A DNA stretch of 64,000 nucleotides, from positions 62,001 to 126,000 of the forward strand of contig NZ_JARSBN010000004.1 of NCBI RefSeq assembly GCF_029624125.1. Direction: 5' to 3'. This document shows positions 54,666-63,939 of this stretch, in pieces (the stretch's first letter is position 1; each line of letters begins with the position of its first letter). A program made the position numbers and the translations under genes. This DNA comes from Winogradskyella marincola. GTDB taxonomy: Bacteria; Bacteroidota; Bacteroidia; Flavobacteriales; Flavobacteriaceae. The notes beneath the pieces are model-generated. The model was not told the DNA's origin. It made no database searches and saw only the letters and a list, made by a program, of their open reading frames with translations.

Positions 54666-56051
54666 TTAATCATTAGACCCTAGATCAATATCATACTTAC
54701 TTTTGATTGCATTATAAGCTGCATCAGACACAATTAAATAAACATTTATCTCTCCTGAAACTTTATTAAAATTAAATTCAACACTTGTTTTCTCAGTATT
54801 AACTTTAGCTAATCTAATTTTATATAAATCTGTTTCTTGTTTTTTAAAGTCTTTAATATCAGAATAAAGAATTGCAAAATTTGAAAACTCTTTTTTCAGA
54901 ATAAAAATGTAAGATTCCAATAATTTTGCCATTATTAATTCATCTGTATTCTGAGTTTGTTCTGTAGATAAGTTTAAGAAACTAATTGCTTCATCATAAT
55001 GGCTATCATTAACAGACAAAAGAGCTTTAATATAATATGCATTAAAGCTTCTTAGGTTAGCTTCTTTTAAACCAATATTCAAGTATTTTTTACCATTTTC
55101 ATTATCACCTAAAAAGAAATAAGACGTAAACAAACCCTCTACAAAATATTTTAAATTTCTCTCGTCACATTTTATTGCAAGTTGAGTGTACTCAACTACT
55201 TTTTTATAGTCTTTAATTTTGTATAAATAGGATAAAATTTTTGAGTAATATTCTGAATTGCATTCTTCCAACTCCAATAACTTCAAGTAATCATTATAAC
55301 TCTCATAATCCTTGTTATCTTTTAGAAGAATTTCTGCTCTGTACTTTATATATTTTGCTTTAGCTTCTTGCTCAATAATATTATTTAAAATTTCAATTGC
55401 TTTGCCATATTCTTTTTCTTCATCATAATATTGAGCTATAAAAAACTCAAGAATATTACTGTGCTTTAATTTTAATCCTTCTTGCAATAGTCTTAAAGAC
55501 TCATCTTTCTTATTCTTATTATTCTGCTCTTTACCTAAAGAATATAAAACGCTGGCTAAATCAATTCTTACAAGCTCATCGCTTGGGTCTATAATTAAAG
55601 CTTTGTAATAATAGTTTATAGCTTCATCATAGCCATTGTATTTAAAAAAACTTAAAGCTATTTGTTTATAAAGTCTTTTACTAGGTTGATATTCGCAAAA
55701 AACAATCAAAACTGCTAATGACTCTTCAATTTCGCCTTTTTCCTCTAATATGAGTGATTTTAATATTATTGAATTCTCTGTTTCTTTACCAATCTCTTCG
55801 ATTTTGTCTAATACAGTAATAGCTTCATCATATTGTTTATTTGACGATAAGACTAAAGCCTTTTGCATAATATAATTATTATTCAAAGAGTCTATACTCA
55901 ATGCTTTATTTATAAAAGCCAATGCATTATTAAAATCACCTTGTTTTGAATAAGAATATGATTTATTGTAGTAGCTTAAAGAGAGTGAATCTTTTTGACC
56001 GTAACTAAGTGTGCCACATAAAAAAAGTAAGAACAAAAAAAATTGTTTCAT
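54666..56051 (-). CDS. Secreted tetratricopeptide-repeat protein
   Basis: A 461-residue protein starting MKQFFLFLLFLCGTLSYG, a signal peptide. The longer frame adds six residues before it. The body consists of about ten TPR-like helix pairs (NNALAFINKALSIDS, DEAINYYYKALIIDP, KAIEILNNIIEQE), so it likely acts as a protein-binding scaffold in the periplasm. The final 60 residues, YKIRLAKVNTEKTSVEFNF, resemble a short beta domain. It starts 23 bp after the M28 peptidase gene and may be co-expressed with it. The partner is unknown. Confidence 0.82.
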   Translation of the reverse strand: MKQFFLFLLFLCGTLSYGQKDSLSLSYYNKSYSYSKQGDFNNALAFINKALSIDSLNNNYIMQKALVLSSNKQYDEAITVLDKIEEIGKETENSIILKSLILEEKGEIEESLAVLIVFCEYQPSKRLYKQIALSFFKYNGYDEAINYYYKALIIDPSDELVRIDLASVLYSLGKEQNNKNKKDESLRLLQEGLKLKHSNILEFFIAQYYDEEKEYGKAIEILNNIIEQEAKAKYIKYRAEILLKDNKDYESYNDYLKLLELEECNSEYYSKILSYLYKIKDYKKVVEYTQLAIKCDERNLKYFVEGLFTSYFFLGDNENGKKYLNIGLKEANLRSFNAYYIKALLSVNDSHYDEAISFLNLSTEQTQNTDELIMAKLLESYIFILKKEFSNFAILYSDIKDFKKQETDLYKIRLAKVNTEKTSVEFNFNKVSGEINVYLIVSDAAYNAIKSKYDIDLGSND

Positions 56052-56074
56052 AATATTAACTAATTTCAAGTGAT

Positions 56075-57463
56075 CTACTCTTTAATAATTTTAAAAGTCG
56101 AAGCTTTAGTTTTAGACTTAATATTTACAAAATAAACTCCTGAAGCAATACTATCGAATTTAATTTCGATATAGTTGTTTTGGGAGTTCGTTTTTCTTAT
56201 CACTCTTCCTGAAATTGCGTTAACTGTAACATCAATTTCAGACTCACTAAAATTATCAATCTTAATTACCGAATCTACTGGATTTGGGTATACTTTAATT
56301 TCGTTGGGCAAAAATTCTTCCGAAGACAAAACCGAAAAACTAATACACAAACTCATTTCTGTACAGCTTCCGTTGGTAACCTCAACAGCATAACTTCCAC
56401 TGCTTAATGGTGTAAACGATTGATTGGTTTCACCTGAAATAGGCGTATTCGTATCGCAATTATACCATTGGTATGTTCCTTCATTTTGGTTAGACACTAA
56501 TTCCGTAGCTGTTTGCGTTAAAGTGTTATCTACACTAATTAAACCTGCTTTGGTTGCTGTGTAAGCCAGTACTAATTTGGTCAGCTCTGTCATATACTGA
56601 AAATCGATATCCTCTACCCTATCATTGGCTGTATGATAATCTGGTGTCTGATCATTGGTTTCCCAAGATTCACCAACTAAAACTGCAGAATAACCTTGAT
56701 CCCAAAAACGAGAATGGTCGCTCGCTGTAGTACCTGGATTAACAACAATTTCATGTAAATCGAATGTGTAAGCACTCAAAAGACTTAGCAAATCATCTTT
56801 TATAGCAACTGAATTTGCAATATTTCTAACATCAATATCAAACTGATTATCGCCAGGTGTTCCAGGTGCATCACCATCATACCCAATCATATCCATATTA
56901 ATCACACCCAGAATATTATCTCTGGTATTTCCATTAGTGTCGTCAGCCGCTTGCTCTGCATAATAATTGGCACCAAGAAGTCCTATTTCCTCTTCGTCCC
57001 AAAGTGCATAGACAATAGTATTGTCTGTACATTGAGCAGAAAGCAATCTTGCTATTTCTAAAACCGCAGAAACTCCTGTTGCGTTGTCATCTGCACAGTA
57101 CGTAGTTACAGAATCATAATGCGCACAAATGATATAAATATCATCAGGATTTGTTTGTCCTAATTGCGTTGCAATTACATTTTTTCCTGCTGAATTAAAA
57201 TTCTGAAATTCAACATTTAGGTTAGGCAGTACTTCTAAACGTTCCTTTATATAATCTGCTGCCAAATCGTTATTACTTTGCACTCTAGACGTTATAGTTT
57301 GCGTACTTCCGTTTATAAGTGCCGACTGCTCTCCTGCAAGCTGTGCCACTACAGTTTGTAAATTAGAATTACTAACTGAGTTCATTAAATCTTCTATAGA
57401 TTGCGCTCTAACAGTAAGCGTGGCTAATACTATAAAGCCTAATAGTAATAAGGACTTTTTCAT
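56075..57463 (-). CDS. Secreted M28 family aminopeptidase with T9SS sorting domain
   Basis: A 462-residue secreted zinc peptidase. I set the start at MKKSLLLLGFIVLATLTVRAQ; the upstream codons are not signal-like. Metal ligands and catalytic residues are seen in ICAHYDSV, CADDNATG, WDEEEIGLLG and the late DYHTANDRVED. After the catalytic domain (about 90-320) comes an Ig-like region (about 330-375, SYAVEVTNGSCTEMSLC) and a type A sorting domain (FLPNEIKVYPNPVDSVIKID). Type IX secretion delivers it to the surface or medium, where it would degrade peptides. Confidence 0.92.
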   Translation of the reverse strand: MKKSLLLLGFIVLATLTVRAQSIEDLMNSVSNSNLQTVVAQLAGEQSALINGSTQTITSRVQSNNDLAADYIKERLEVLPNLNVEFQNFNSAGKNVIATQLGQTNPDDIYIICAHYDSVTTYCADDNATGVSAVLEIARLLSAQCTDNTIVYALWDEEEIGLLGANYYAEQAADDTNGNTRDNILGVINMDMIGYDGDAPGTPGDNQFDIDVRNIANSVAIKDDLLSLLSAYTFDLHEIVVNPGTTASDHSRFWDQGYSAVLVGESWETNDQTPDYHTANDRVEDIDFQYMTELTKLVLAYTATKAGLISVDNTLTQTATELVSNQNEGTYQWYNCDTNTPISGETNQSFTPLSSGSYAVEVTNGSCTEMSLCISFSVLSSEEFLPNEIKVYPNPVDSVIKIDNFSESEIDVTVNAISGRVIRKTNSQNNYIEIKFDSIASGVYFVNIKSKTKASTFKIIKE

Positions 57464-57528
57464 TAATAAAACTGCATTAAAAAGTATAGTCAAAGATAGT
57501 GAAATGTAAAAAATTGAAAATCAAATGT

Positions 57529-57583
57529 TTTGAAATTAAAATTTTTATTCTACATTTGTAGAGTTAATTCTAATCTTGTAGAA
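57529..57583 (+). promoter_or_regulatory. Promoter with overlapping BlaI/MecI-type operator
   Basis: A -33 TTTG (57529-57532) and a -7 TACATTTG (57551-57558), spaced by 18 bases, form a full Bacteroidota promoter. The -7 box lies inside the palindrome CTACA-TT-TGTAG (57550-57561), the TACA/TGTA core bound by BlaI/MecI repressors. A weaker palindrome, TTCTA-6-TAGAA, follows at 57568-57583. The overlap predicts that BlaI represses its own operon by blocking RNA polymerase. Confidence 0.65.
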
Positions 57584-57585
57584 CA

Positions 57586-57951
57586 ATGGAACTTTCTAAA
57601 ACCGAAGAACAACTCATGCAATACTTATGGAAGCTAGAAAAAGCTTTTATGAAAGATATATTAGAAGTTTATCCTGAGCCAAAACCAGCAACAACAACCG
57701 TTGCCACGTTATTAAAACGAATGATTGGAAAAGGCTTTGTAGATTATAAAACCTATGGTAAATCGAGAGAATATTACCCACTCGTTAAAAAAGAAGACTA
57801 CTTCTCAAAGCATGTAAACGGTTTAATTAAAACTTTTTTTAACGATAGTGCGTCTCAGTTTGCGTCGTTCTTCACCCGAAAAACAGATTTAACCAAAAAA
57901 GAGTTAGAAGAGCTAAAAGCTATAATAGACAAGGAAATTAAAAGTAAGTAA
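57586..57951 (+). CDS. BlaI/MecI/CopY family repressor
   Basis: A 121-residue winged-helix repressor (ELSKTEEQLMQYLWKLEKAFMKDI, DNA-binding helix around TTTVATLLKRMIGKGFVDY). In the family the partner sensor protease cleaves or triggers cleavage of this repressor when its signal is bound. The dimerisation helix is at about 85-121. The next gene starts 3 bp after its stop, typical for the blaI-blaR1 arrangement. No beta-lactamase is encoded in the window, so the signal is not necessarily a beta-lactam. Confidence 0.9.
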   Translation: MELSKTEEQLMQYLWKLEKAFMKDILEVYPEPKPATTTVATLLKRMIGKGFVDYKTYGKSREYYPLVKKEDYFSKHVNGLIKTFFNDSASQFASFFTRKTDLTKKELEELKAIIDKEIKSK

Positions 57952-57953
57952 TC

Positions 57954-60900
57954 ATGGAACTATTTTTGTTAAAATTTTCGGCTTGTCTTTTGGTGTTTTG
58001 GCTAACCTATGTGCTACTCTTAGAAAAGCAACAAATGCATCACTTCAAAAGATTTTATCTGTTGGGTTCGTTTGCCATGGCTTTAATAATTCCGCAGCTT
58101 ACCATTATTGAATATATAGAACCTATTGTTCAAAATTTTGAAATCACAACTGCATTTATTCCCATAGAAGCAGAAGTTACACCTCAACCCATTGAGACCT
58201 CACCTGTACTTACTTTAGAAATTATTCTTTGGTCTATCTACATACTTGGAGCAACGCTATTTGCAATTCGTTTTGCGGTTAACCTGTTTAGACTATACAG
58301 ACAAATTGCAACAAACGATAAACAACGCAACCGAAATTTTATCTACGTATTACTAAAAGCGTATCGCATACCACATTCATTTTTTAAATACATTTTTGTT
58401 AACCAGCAACAATTTGAAAACAACCAAATACCCAAAGAAGTCAGACTACATGAAGAAACGCATGCCAAGCAATGGCACAGCTTAGACATTTTGTTGTTGG
58501 AATTGTTACAAATTGTCTTTTGGTTTCATCCTTTGGTTTATATTTTAAAACATCATATAAAACTAAATCACGAGTTTTTAGCAGATGACGCTGTATTGCA
58601 GCAAGGTATTACTACTAAAAGCTATCAGAATATATTATTACAATTTTCATCAAACACTCACAATCATCAATTAGCGAGTGCCATCAATTATTCATCATTC
58701 AAAAAACGATTTACAGTTATGAAAACACAAACCTCCAAAACCCGAATTTGGTTAAGTACCTTATTGGTATTACCAGTTTTAGCTATTCTTTTTTACAGCT
58801 TTGCTGAACGAGAATATGTTGAGAAAGAACAAACAGAAAATCTTACAACAGAGGTAAATTCATTTTTAGTTTTTGTTGAAAAAAACGGAAACACTTTAGA
58901 GCTTAGATGCGAAAGTGGTTGCAGATGGAGTCATCTAGTACTAGAACCCAACTCTGAACCTTACATCATTAACGACTTTGGTTTCTCGGAAGGAAACACT
59001 TTAGATACCGATAAATTTGCATTTTCTATTGAGCCTAATCAATCTGGTGTTTTACTAAATGGATTAAAAGGCACGGCTTGGGTTAATTTGGCATTTTCTT
59101 TACCCAAAAACCAAAAACAAGCTGTTAATCAATTGGGTATGACCAATGAAAAAGTTCCTAATCTAGAACAAATTAGTGACGACTTACAAAAGAGAGCAGA
59201 AGAAAACTACTATAAAAATCAATTTTTTGTAGTAAAAGACAAGCAAGGCCGTAAAGTAAGTAAACGATTTTTTGAATTAGATTATAATAACAAAATTAAA
59301 TGGGTATATGCTAATGAGATTCCTTATCATAGAATAGATGTTACAGAAGCACATTTTGAAGAAGCTAAGAATTCGAAAAACTATATCATTAAAGTCGATG
59401 GAAACTATATATCTAAAGACGACTTAAAAAAATACAAAGCATCAGACTTTATAACGTTTTCTTACACACCAATTTCAAAATTGGCAGAAATGAAAGAGCA
59501 ATCCGTCCTTAACTTAGTGACAACAGATGCTTATAATTTATTTGTTAGATTAATGATAAGCCATTATACTGAAGTATTTGCCAACTATGAGAATGAAATG
59601 GCACTCCCAGAAAACAAACGAAAAACTGACATCAAAGAACTAGTAAGCACCTATGAGTTTCTAGATTATAACTACAAAAAATTTACATCAGAAATCTTAA
59701 AACAAAATCAGTTAATTCCTCCAACACCTTTATCAGAAGATATCATAAAACAAGTTCATCAATCTTACCTTGACATACCAAATTTGTATATTGATAAGGA
59801 CAACAATTTATTCCTAAACAATAAGTCCACATCCTTAAAAACCATTCAAAAGGACTTTAATGAAATTACTAATTATAAAAAGGCTGAATTGATTTTAAAA
59901 GCAAATGGAAGACGCATTCACAATGACTTTATTAACCAAATTATGGTAGCTATTGGTGATAATTTAACAAATATTGAAGTTTCTAATGGTCAAGCGGTAA
60001 TTTATAATCCTAATTTTAAAAATAAGGAAGTTAACCAACAAAAACCAGTCATGTGGATTCTAGTCAACAGAAAGGGACAACTATTAGTTGATGATGAAGT
60101 CGGAACACTAGAAAGCATTAAGAAGAAACTGAAAAAGCTATCTAAAACTAAAAACTCAAAAGGGACAGTAGCTATTCAATTTGATTCGGAAGCGCCTGAA
60201 AAAACAGTTAATGAAGTAAAATCTATAGTACAAAAATCTGGATTTGAAGTCTTCACTATAGACACTAATCAAATCCCTCCGCCTCCGCCACCTCCTCCTG
60301 CGCCTGAGCCACCTAAGAAAACATCTAAGGGTGGACCAAATGCTAATGGAGTATACCAAACTAACAAAATTGAACCTATTGAAATCTATATTGATAGTGA
60401 CAATAACATTCAATTAAATGGAAAAAGTATTAAAGAAGATGCCATTAACAATCAAGTTGCTAAACTCAACAAACATTTATCTACCGAAGATCATCGAAAA
60501 TATGTTATGGCTTCAATTGCCATAGAAAAAAATAAAAGTGCAGATTTAGCTAAATCTATTCAAACGAAACTTAAAGAGGTTAATGTCTTTTGTGGTAGTA
60601 TTTCGTATTTAGAAAATGTATCTAAATCTAACTTACCAAAGAAATCATTAAACTTATACTCTGGGTTAACCGTTGAAGAAGCAAAAGCTAAGGAGAAGAA
60701 AATTTTTAGTACTTCTGGTGACTCTAAAAAAAAGACAGACAACACCAACGATAATAGCCCATGGAAAGTTAAAGTGTCAACTGCTTCATACGAATACACT
60801 GATGATAATGGTAAGAGTACTGGTAAAATTGATTTATTTAGTGACAGAACTACTCAGTACCCTATTATTAATGGAAAACAAATTAAAGGAGGAGATATTT

Positions 60901-61136
60901 CGCTTACTAAGGAAAAACTGAAAAATTTAAAAATTACATTAAAAGAAAATAAAATTACATCCTTTAAAATTCAGTTTCCAAATAACCTAATACATATTAA
61001 TAAAGGTAACACCTTGAACGATAAAGTTAAATCATATATAAATCATATTGAACCCAATTATGTTGTTACTCTTTTTGATATATATGATAAAAATGGTAAA
61101 GAATTACCACCAATATTGATTACCGTTACAAATTAG
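57954..61136 (+). CDS. BlaR1-type M56 metalloprotease with repeated periplasmic domains
   Basis: A 1060-residue membrane sensor protease. The N-terminal part has about four membrane helices with the catalytic motif HEETH (166-170) of the M56 peptidase. Unlike BlaR1 of Gram-positive bacteria, which carries a penicillin-binding domain, the long C-terminus (about 300-1060) holds modules that look like ExbD/TolR periplasmic domains. Four similar segments start near 613, 704, 811 and 961 with a pattern like LYIDKDNNLFLNNKS / VNRKGQLLVDDEV / IYIDSDNNIQLNGKS. A proline run lies near 775. It is encoded with BlaI, so it likely senses an envelope signal and relieves repression. Confidence 0.82.
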   Translation: MELFLLKFSACLLVFWLTYVLLLEKQQMHHFKRFYLLGSFAMALIIPQLTIIEYIEPIVQNFEITTAFIPIEAEVTPQPIETSPVLTLEIILWSIYILGATLFAIRFAVNLFRLYRQIATNDKQRNRNFIYVLLKAYRIPHSFFKYIFVNQQQFENNQIPKEVRLHEETHAKQWHSLDILLLELLQIVFWFHPLVYILKHHIKLNHEFLADDAVLQQGITTKSYQNILLQFSSNTHNHQLASAINYSSFKKRFTVMKTQTSKTRIWLSTLLVLPVLAILFYSFAEREYVEKEQTENLTTEVNSFLVFVEKNGNTLELRCESGCRWSHLVLEPNSEPYIINDFGFSEGNTLDTDKFAFSIEPNQSGVLLNGLKGTAWVNLAFSLPKNQKQAVNQLGMTNEKVPNLEQISDDLQKRAEENYYKNQFFVVKDKQGRKVSKRFFELDYNNKIKWVYANEIPYHRIDVTEAHFEEAKNSKNYIIKVDGNYISKDDLKKYKASDFITFSYTPISKLAEMKEQSVLNLVTTDAYNLFVRLMISHYTEVFANYENEMALPENKRKTDIKELVSTYEFLDYNYKKFTSEILKQNQLIPPTPLSEDIIKQVHQSYLDIPNLYIDKDNNLFLNNKSTSLKTIQKDFNEITNYKKAELILKANGRRIHNDFINQIMVAIGDNLTNIEVSNGQAVIYNPNFKNKEVNQQKPVMWILVNRKGQLLVDDEVGTLESIKKKLKKLSKTKNSKGTVAIQFDSEAPEKTVNEVKSIVQKSGFEVFTIDTNQIPPPPPPPPAPEPPKKTSKGGPNANGVYQTNKIEPIEIYIDSDNNIQLNGKSIKEDAINNQVAKLNKHLSTEDHRKYVMASIAIEKNKSADLAKSIQTKLKEVNVFCGSISYLENVSKSNLPKKSLNLYSGLTVEEAKAKEKKIFSTSGDSKKKTDNTNDNSPWKVKVSTASYEYTDDNGKSTGKIDLFSDRTTQYPIINGKQIKGGDISLTKEKLKNLKITLKENKITSFKIQFPNNLIHINKGNTLNDKVKSYINHIEPNYVVTLFDIYDKNGKELPPILITVTN

Positions 61137-61141
61137 TACTT

Positions 61142-61167
61142 AAGCCTCGCAATGCGAGGCTTTTTTT
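61142..61167 (+). terminator. Terminator of the blaI-M56 operon
   Basis: Stem GCCTCGC / GCGAGGC (61144-61150, 61154-61160) with 3-nt loop and seven T. Confidence 0.9.
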
Positions 61168-61265
61168 ATCTTAAAAATGTAACAAAACCACAATTTTAGC
61201 GTTCTAATAACCTATAAGATATGCTACATGCATAGCTTAACATCAATCAATCAAAACAAACAGTT

Positions 61266-62366
61266 ATGTTAAAACAATTCTTTATCCTATGTTCGGGAGC
61301 AGACACCAATATTCTCGATAACTGCTCTAATGGCGAGCAAAATAAATATGCTGGCATTGGCGCTACTGTGTTTTTTACTGCATTAATGGCAACCATTGCT
61401 GCAAGTTATGCATTATACACGGTTTTTGATAACCTCTACACTTCCATTGGTTTTGGATTGGTTTGGGGACTTTTAATCTTTAATTTAGATCGATACATTG
61501 TTTCAACTATAAAAAAAAGAAACAGTTTTTTAGACGAATTACTACAAGCTGCACCACGAATTTTTCTGGCTGTTATAATTGCTGTGGTGATTTCAAAACC
61601 TTTGGAACTTAAGATTTTTGAAAAGGAAATCAATCAGGTGTTATTAGAACAAAAGAATGATTTAACACTTGCCAACCAAAATCAAATTGCGCAACAATTC
61701 AATCCTAAAATAGCAGAATTAGAAGGTCAGATTTTAGGCTTACAAAATGAAATAGATGCTAAAGAAACCGAAGTCAATGCGCTTTACGACACCTTTATAA
61801 CAGAAGCGGAAGGCACCTCTGGATCAATGAAATTAGGAAAAGGGCCTGTTTACAAAGAAAAACGTGAGAAACACGACACTGCTTTGGCAGAACTACAACA
61901 ACTAAAAACCGACAACAAAGCAAAAATTACAACTTTAGAAAATGAAATTATTGCTTTGCAAGGCGATTATAAAGCCAACGTTTCAGAATCGCAACCCATC
62001 ATTGATAATTTTGACGGTCTAATGGCTAGAGTTACCGCTTTAGGCACGTTGCCTTGGCTGCCTTCTTTCTTTATTTTCCTGTTGTTTCTTGCTATTGAAA
62101 CTTCACCTATTATCGCAAAACTTTTATCACCAAAAGGCGAGTACGACTACAAACTAGAAGATCAGGAAACTGTTATTAAATCGTGGGTTAGTCAACAAGT
62201 TGCAGAACGTCAATTACTGGTTAAAACAGACAATGACATTAACAACAAAGTGTACACAGAAATTGCTGATGAAGAAGAGGTGATGAACTACAAACGTAAA
62301 AAAGCACGTGAGTTGATGCAACATCAGGCAGATGCCTTTTTGAAGAAGCAAAAGGGAGTACTTTAA
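61266..62366 (+). CDS. DUF4407 domain membrane protein
   Basis: A 366-residue inner-membrane protein that matches the DUF4407 family. Residues about 30-120 hold three hydrophobic helices. A long coiled-coil region (about 125-255, EIDAKETEVNALYD, ELQQLKTDNKAKITTLENEII) and a further membrane helix (about 265-290) follow, then a basic charged tail. DUF4407 has no assigned activity. The coiled coil suggests self-assembly or partner binding. It lies downstream of a terminator, so it has its own promoter. Confidence 0.85.
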   Translation: MLKQFFILCSGADTNILDNCSNGEQNKYAGIGATVFFTALMATIAASYALYTVFDNLYTSIGFGLVWGLLIFNLDRYIVSTIKKRNSFLDELLQAAPRIFLAVIIAVVISKPLELKIFEKEINQVLLEQKNDLTLANQNQIAQQFNPKIAELEGQILGLQNEIDAKETEVNALYDTFITEAEGTSGSMKLGKGPVYKEKREKHDTALAELQQLKTDNKAKITTLENEIIALQGDYKANVSESQPIIDNFDGLMARVTALGTLPWLPSFFIFLLFLAIETSPIIAKLLSPKGEYDYKLEDQETVIKSWVSQQVAERQLLVKTDNDINNKVYTEIADEEEVMNYKRKKARELMQHQADAFLKKQKGVL

Positions 62367-62432
62367 AAATGCACTAGTATAGATTTCATTACAAATGATT
62401 ACTTTTAGAAAAACCTAAAAACCTTATTTGTA

Positions 62433-62876
62433 ATGAAATCTATCTATTTTGTCTTAGTGCTTTTACTATTCAATTGCAATAATAACCAAGACCAACAAAA
62501 AGACACTTTTGAAACCGACAAAGCAGAAATTTTAAAAGTCCTTAACACGCAAGAAAAGGCATGGAGCAATCATGATTTAGAAGGGTTTATGCAAGGCTAC
62601 TGGAAGAATGATTCTTTAAAATTTTACGGTAGCAGAGGATTAACTTACGGTTGGGAAAACACATTAAACAATTACAAAAAAGGCTATCCTACAAAGGCTG
62701 AAAGCGGCACACTTAATTTCGTTATTAATGATATTTCAAAAATTGGAGGTGATAATTATTGGGTTATGGGTGAATATCACCTAAAGCGAGAAGCTGGTAA
62801 TGCTGATGGTATTTTCATCATTATCTTTAAAAAGATTAATGGCGAATGGAAAATTATAGCAGACATGTCTTGCTAA
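62433..62876 (+). CDS. NTF2-like (SnoaL/DUF4440-type) lipoprotein
   Basis: A 147-residue lipoprotein (lipobox LLLFNCNNN, Cys at 15). The mature part is one NTF2-like fold (EILKVLNTQEKAWSNHDLEGFMQGYW, later GEWKIIADMSC), as in YybH and SnoaL-type proteins. There is no conserved catalytic residue I can point to, so it may bind a small ligand in the periplasm or be a structural lipoprotein. It is monocistronic. Confidence 0.85.
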   Translation: MKSIYFVLVLLLFNCNNNQDQQKDTFETDKAEILKVLNTQEKAWSNHDLEGFMQGYWKNDSLKFYGSRGLTYGWENTLNNYKKGYPTKAESGTLNFVINDISKIGGDNYWVMGEYHLKREAGNADGIFIIIFKKINGEWKIIADMSC

Positions 62877-62882
62877 ATAAAA

Positions 62883-62931
62883 AGTGCTTAAAAGCTATTT
62901 ATCTGTCACCATAAACACACTTTAAAGCACT
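62883..62931. terminator. Hairpin between convergent genes
   Basis: AGTGCTTAAAAG (62883-62894) and CTTTAAAGCACT (62920-62931) pair with one mismatch. It lies between the plus-strand NTF2-like gene and the minus-strand STAS gene. T-runs are weak. Confidence 0.4.
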
Positions 62932-62954
62932 CTTATAATATATTTTAATCTAGC

Positions 62955-63269
62955 TTATGCTGCAACTATAGAACCAACAGGAACCTGAATAGTTTCTGAC
63001 TCCTCTGATTTAAAGTGGTCATATAGTTCTTTGCAACCAAAACCTACAATAGATAGTTTTTTTGATTTTGTTATAGACTCATTATGCAATCTTGCCAAGG
63101 CCATTACACCTGCTCTATCTATACTTTCTACACTTTCTATATCTAATAAGACATTATCTAGTCTATCAAAAATATTAGCAAAATGTGCATTAAAAGTCTT
63201 GATACTTAATTTGTTTAGCGTCCCTTTAATCTGAAAGCGATTGTTGTAGTTGGTAATTTGTAAATCCAT
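62955..63269 (-). CDS. STAS domain protein lacking the phospho-serine
   Basis: A 104-residue cytoplasmic STAS protein, like anti-sigma-factor antagonists. The fold is clear (NYNNRFQIKGTLNKLSIKTFNAHF, NVLLDIESVESIDRAGVMALARLH). In SpoIIAA-type antagonists the loop reads DSSG, with the second Ser being phosphorylated by the anti-sigma kinase. Here it reads DRAG (residues 51-54), so the phospho-acceptor is missing. It may be a constitutive binder or have a different role. No partner kinase is nearby. Confidence 0.85.
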   Translation of the reverse strand: MDLQITNYNNRFQIKGTLNKLSIKTFNAHFANIFDRLDNVLLDIESVESIDRAGVMALARLHNESITKSKKLSIVGFGCKELYDHFKSEESETIQVPVGSIVAA

Positions 63270-63482
63270 AATAAATACTGTTAAATCATTAATAATAATT
63301 TAGGGCTATTAATCTGTAAATTTGGTGCTATTAATTCTTAAGGGATGACACTAATATCTGACTAATTCTTCTCGGCATCCCAGAAAATCGACAAATGGTA
63401 TTTTTGTTTGGATAATTTGAAAACGACTGTTTATTTTTTTCGATAAAAAGCACATTTACAAATAGATAGACTGTAAGAAAAA

Positions 63483-63749
63483 TTACTGATTAATATTAAA
63501 TCTTGTAAAATGTTCTTCTAAGTCTACAGGTTTATATATTATTTTGGTTGAAACAGGATATTTTTTCAACAAATTTGAGGGACGAATTGGTCGTTTTTCA
63601 AAACCACCTCCACAGTTTGGGCAGATATGATGCAATAGTTCTACACAATCTTTACAAAAGGTACATTCAAAAGTACAAATCATAGCTTCATCAGAATTAT
63701 GAGGAAGCTTTTTGTTACAATTCTCGCAAGTTGGTCTTATCTGTAACAT
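63483..63749 (-). CDS. DUF1272 cysteine-rich protein
   Basis: An 88-residue protein that matches the DUF1272 family. It has cysteines in four CxxC-like pairs (CENCNKKL, CTFECTFCKDC, CPNCGGGFEKRP), typical of double zinc-finger/ribbon proteins. The final 30 residues are a basic extension beyond the usual zinc core. Its function is unknown. The 63270-63482 gap before the STAS gene shows no further gene. Confidence 0.9.
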   Translation of the reverse strand: MLQIRPTCENCNKKLPHNSDEAMICTFECTFCKDCVELLHHICPNCGGGFEKRPIRPSNLLKKYPVSTKIIYKPVDLEEHFTRFNINQ

Positions 63750-63798
63750 TTTGATTTTTTGTTTTGAATAAAATATATAAGGGCTTTACCTTTACATC

Positions 63799-63939
63799 AT
63801 GAAATACAAATACAAAGTAATTTTAATGGTTATTCTCGCAGGAATAACACTCTATGGACTAATAACAGGTCGCTACTTATTTATGGTATTTATGATACCT
63901 CTTAGCTTTGACTTTTTTAATAAAAAAGATACGGACTAG
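63799..63939 (+). CDS. Small hydrophobic membrane protein
   Basis: A 46-residue open frame starting MKYKYKVILMVILAGITLYG. It has a basic N-terminus, one or two membrane segments (about 8-36) and a charged end NKKDTD. The composition and promoter-like TTTG-n20-TACCTTTA (the box ends about 5 bases before the ATG) suggest a real small membrane protein. Its stop codon overlaps by 4 bp with that of a convergent minus-strand frame. The function is unknown. Confidence 0.6.
   Translation: MKYKYKVILMVILAGITLYGLITGRYLFMVFMIPLSFDFFNKKDTD

Noticed and set aside
60156..60413. Minus-strand frame with repeated arginines inside the M56 protease gene
   Set aside because: It is the antisense of the proline-rich linker in the real gene.
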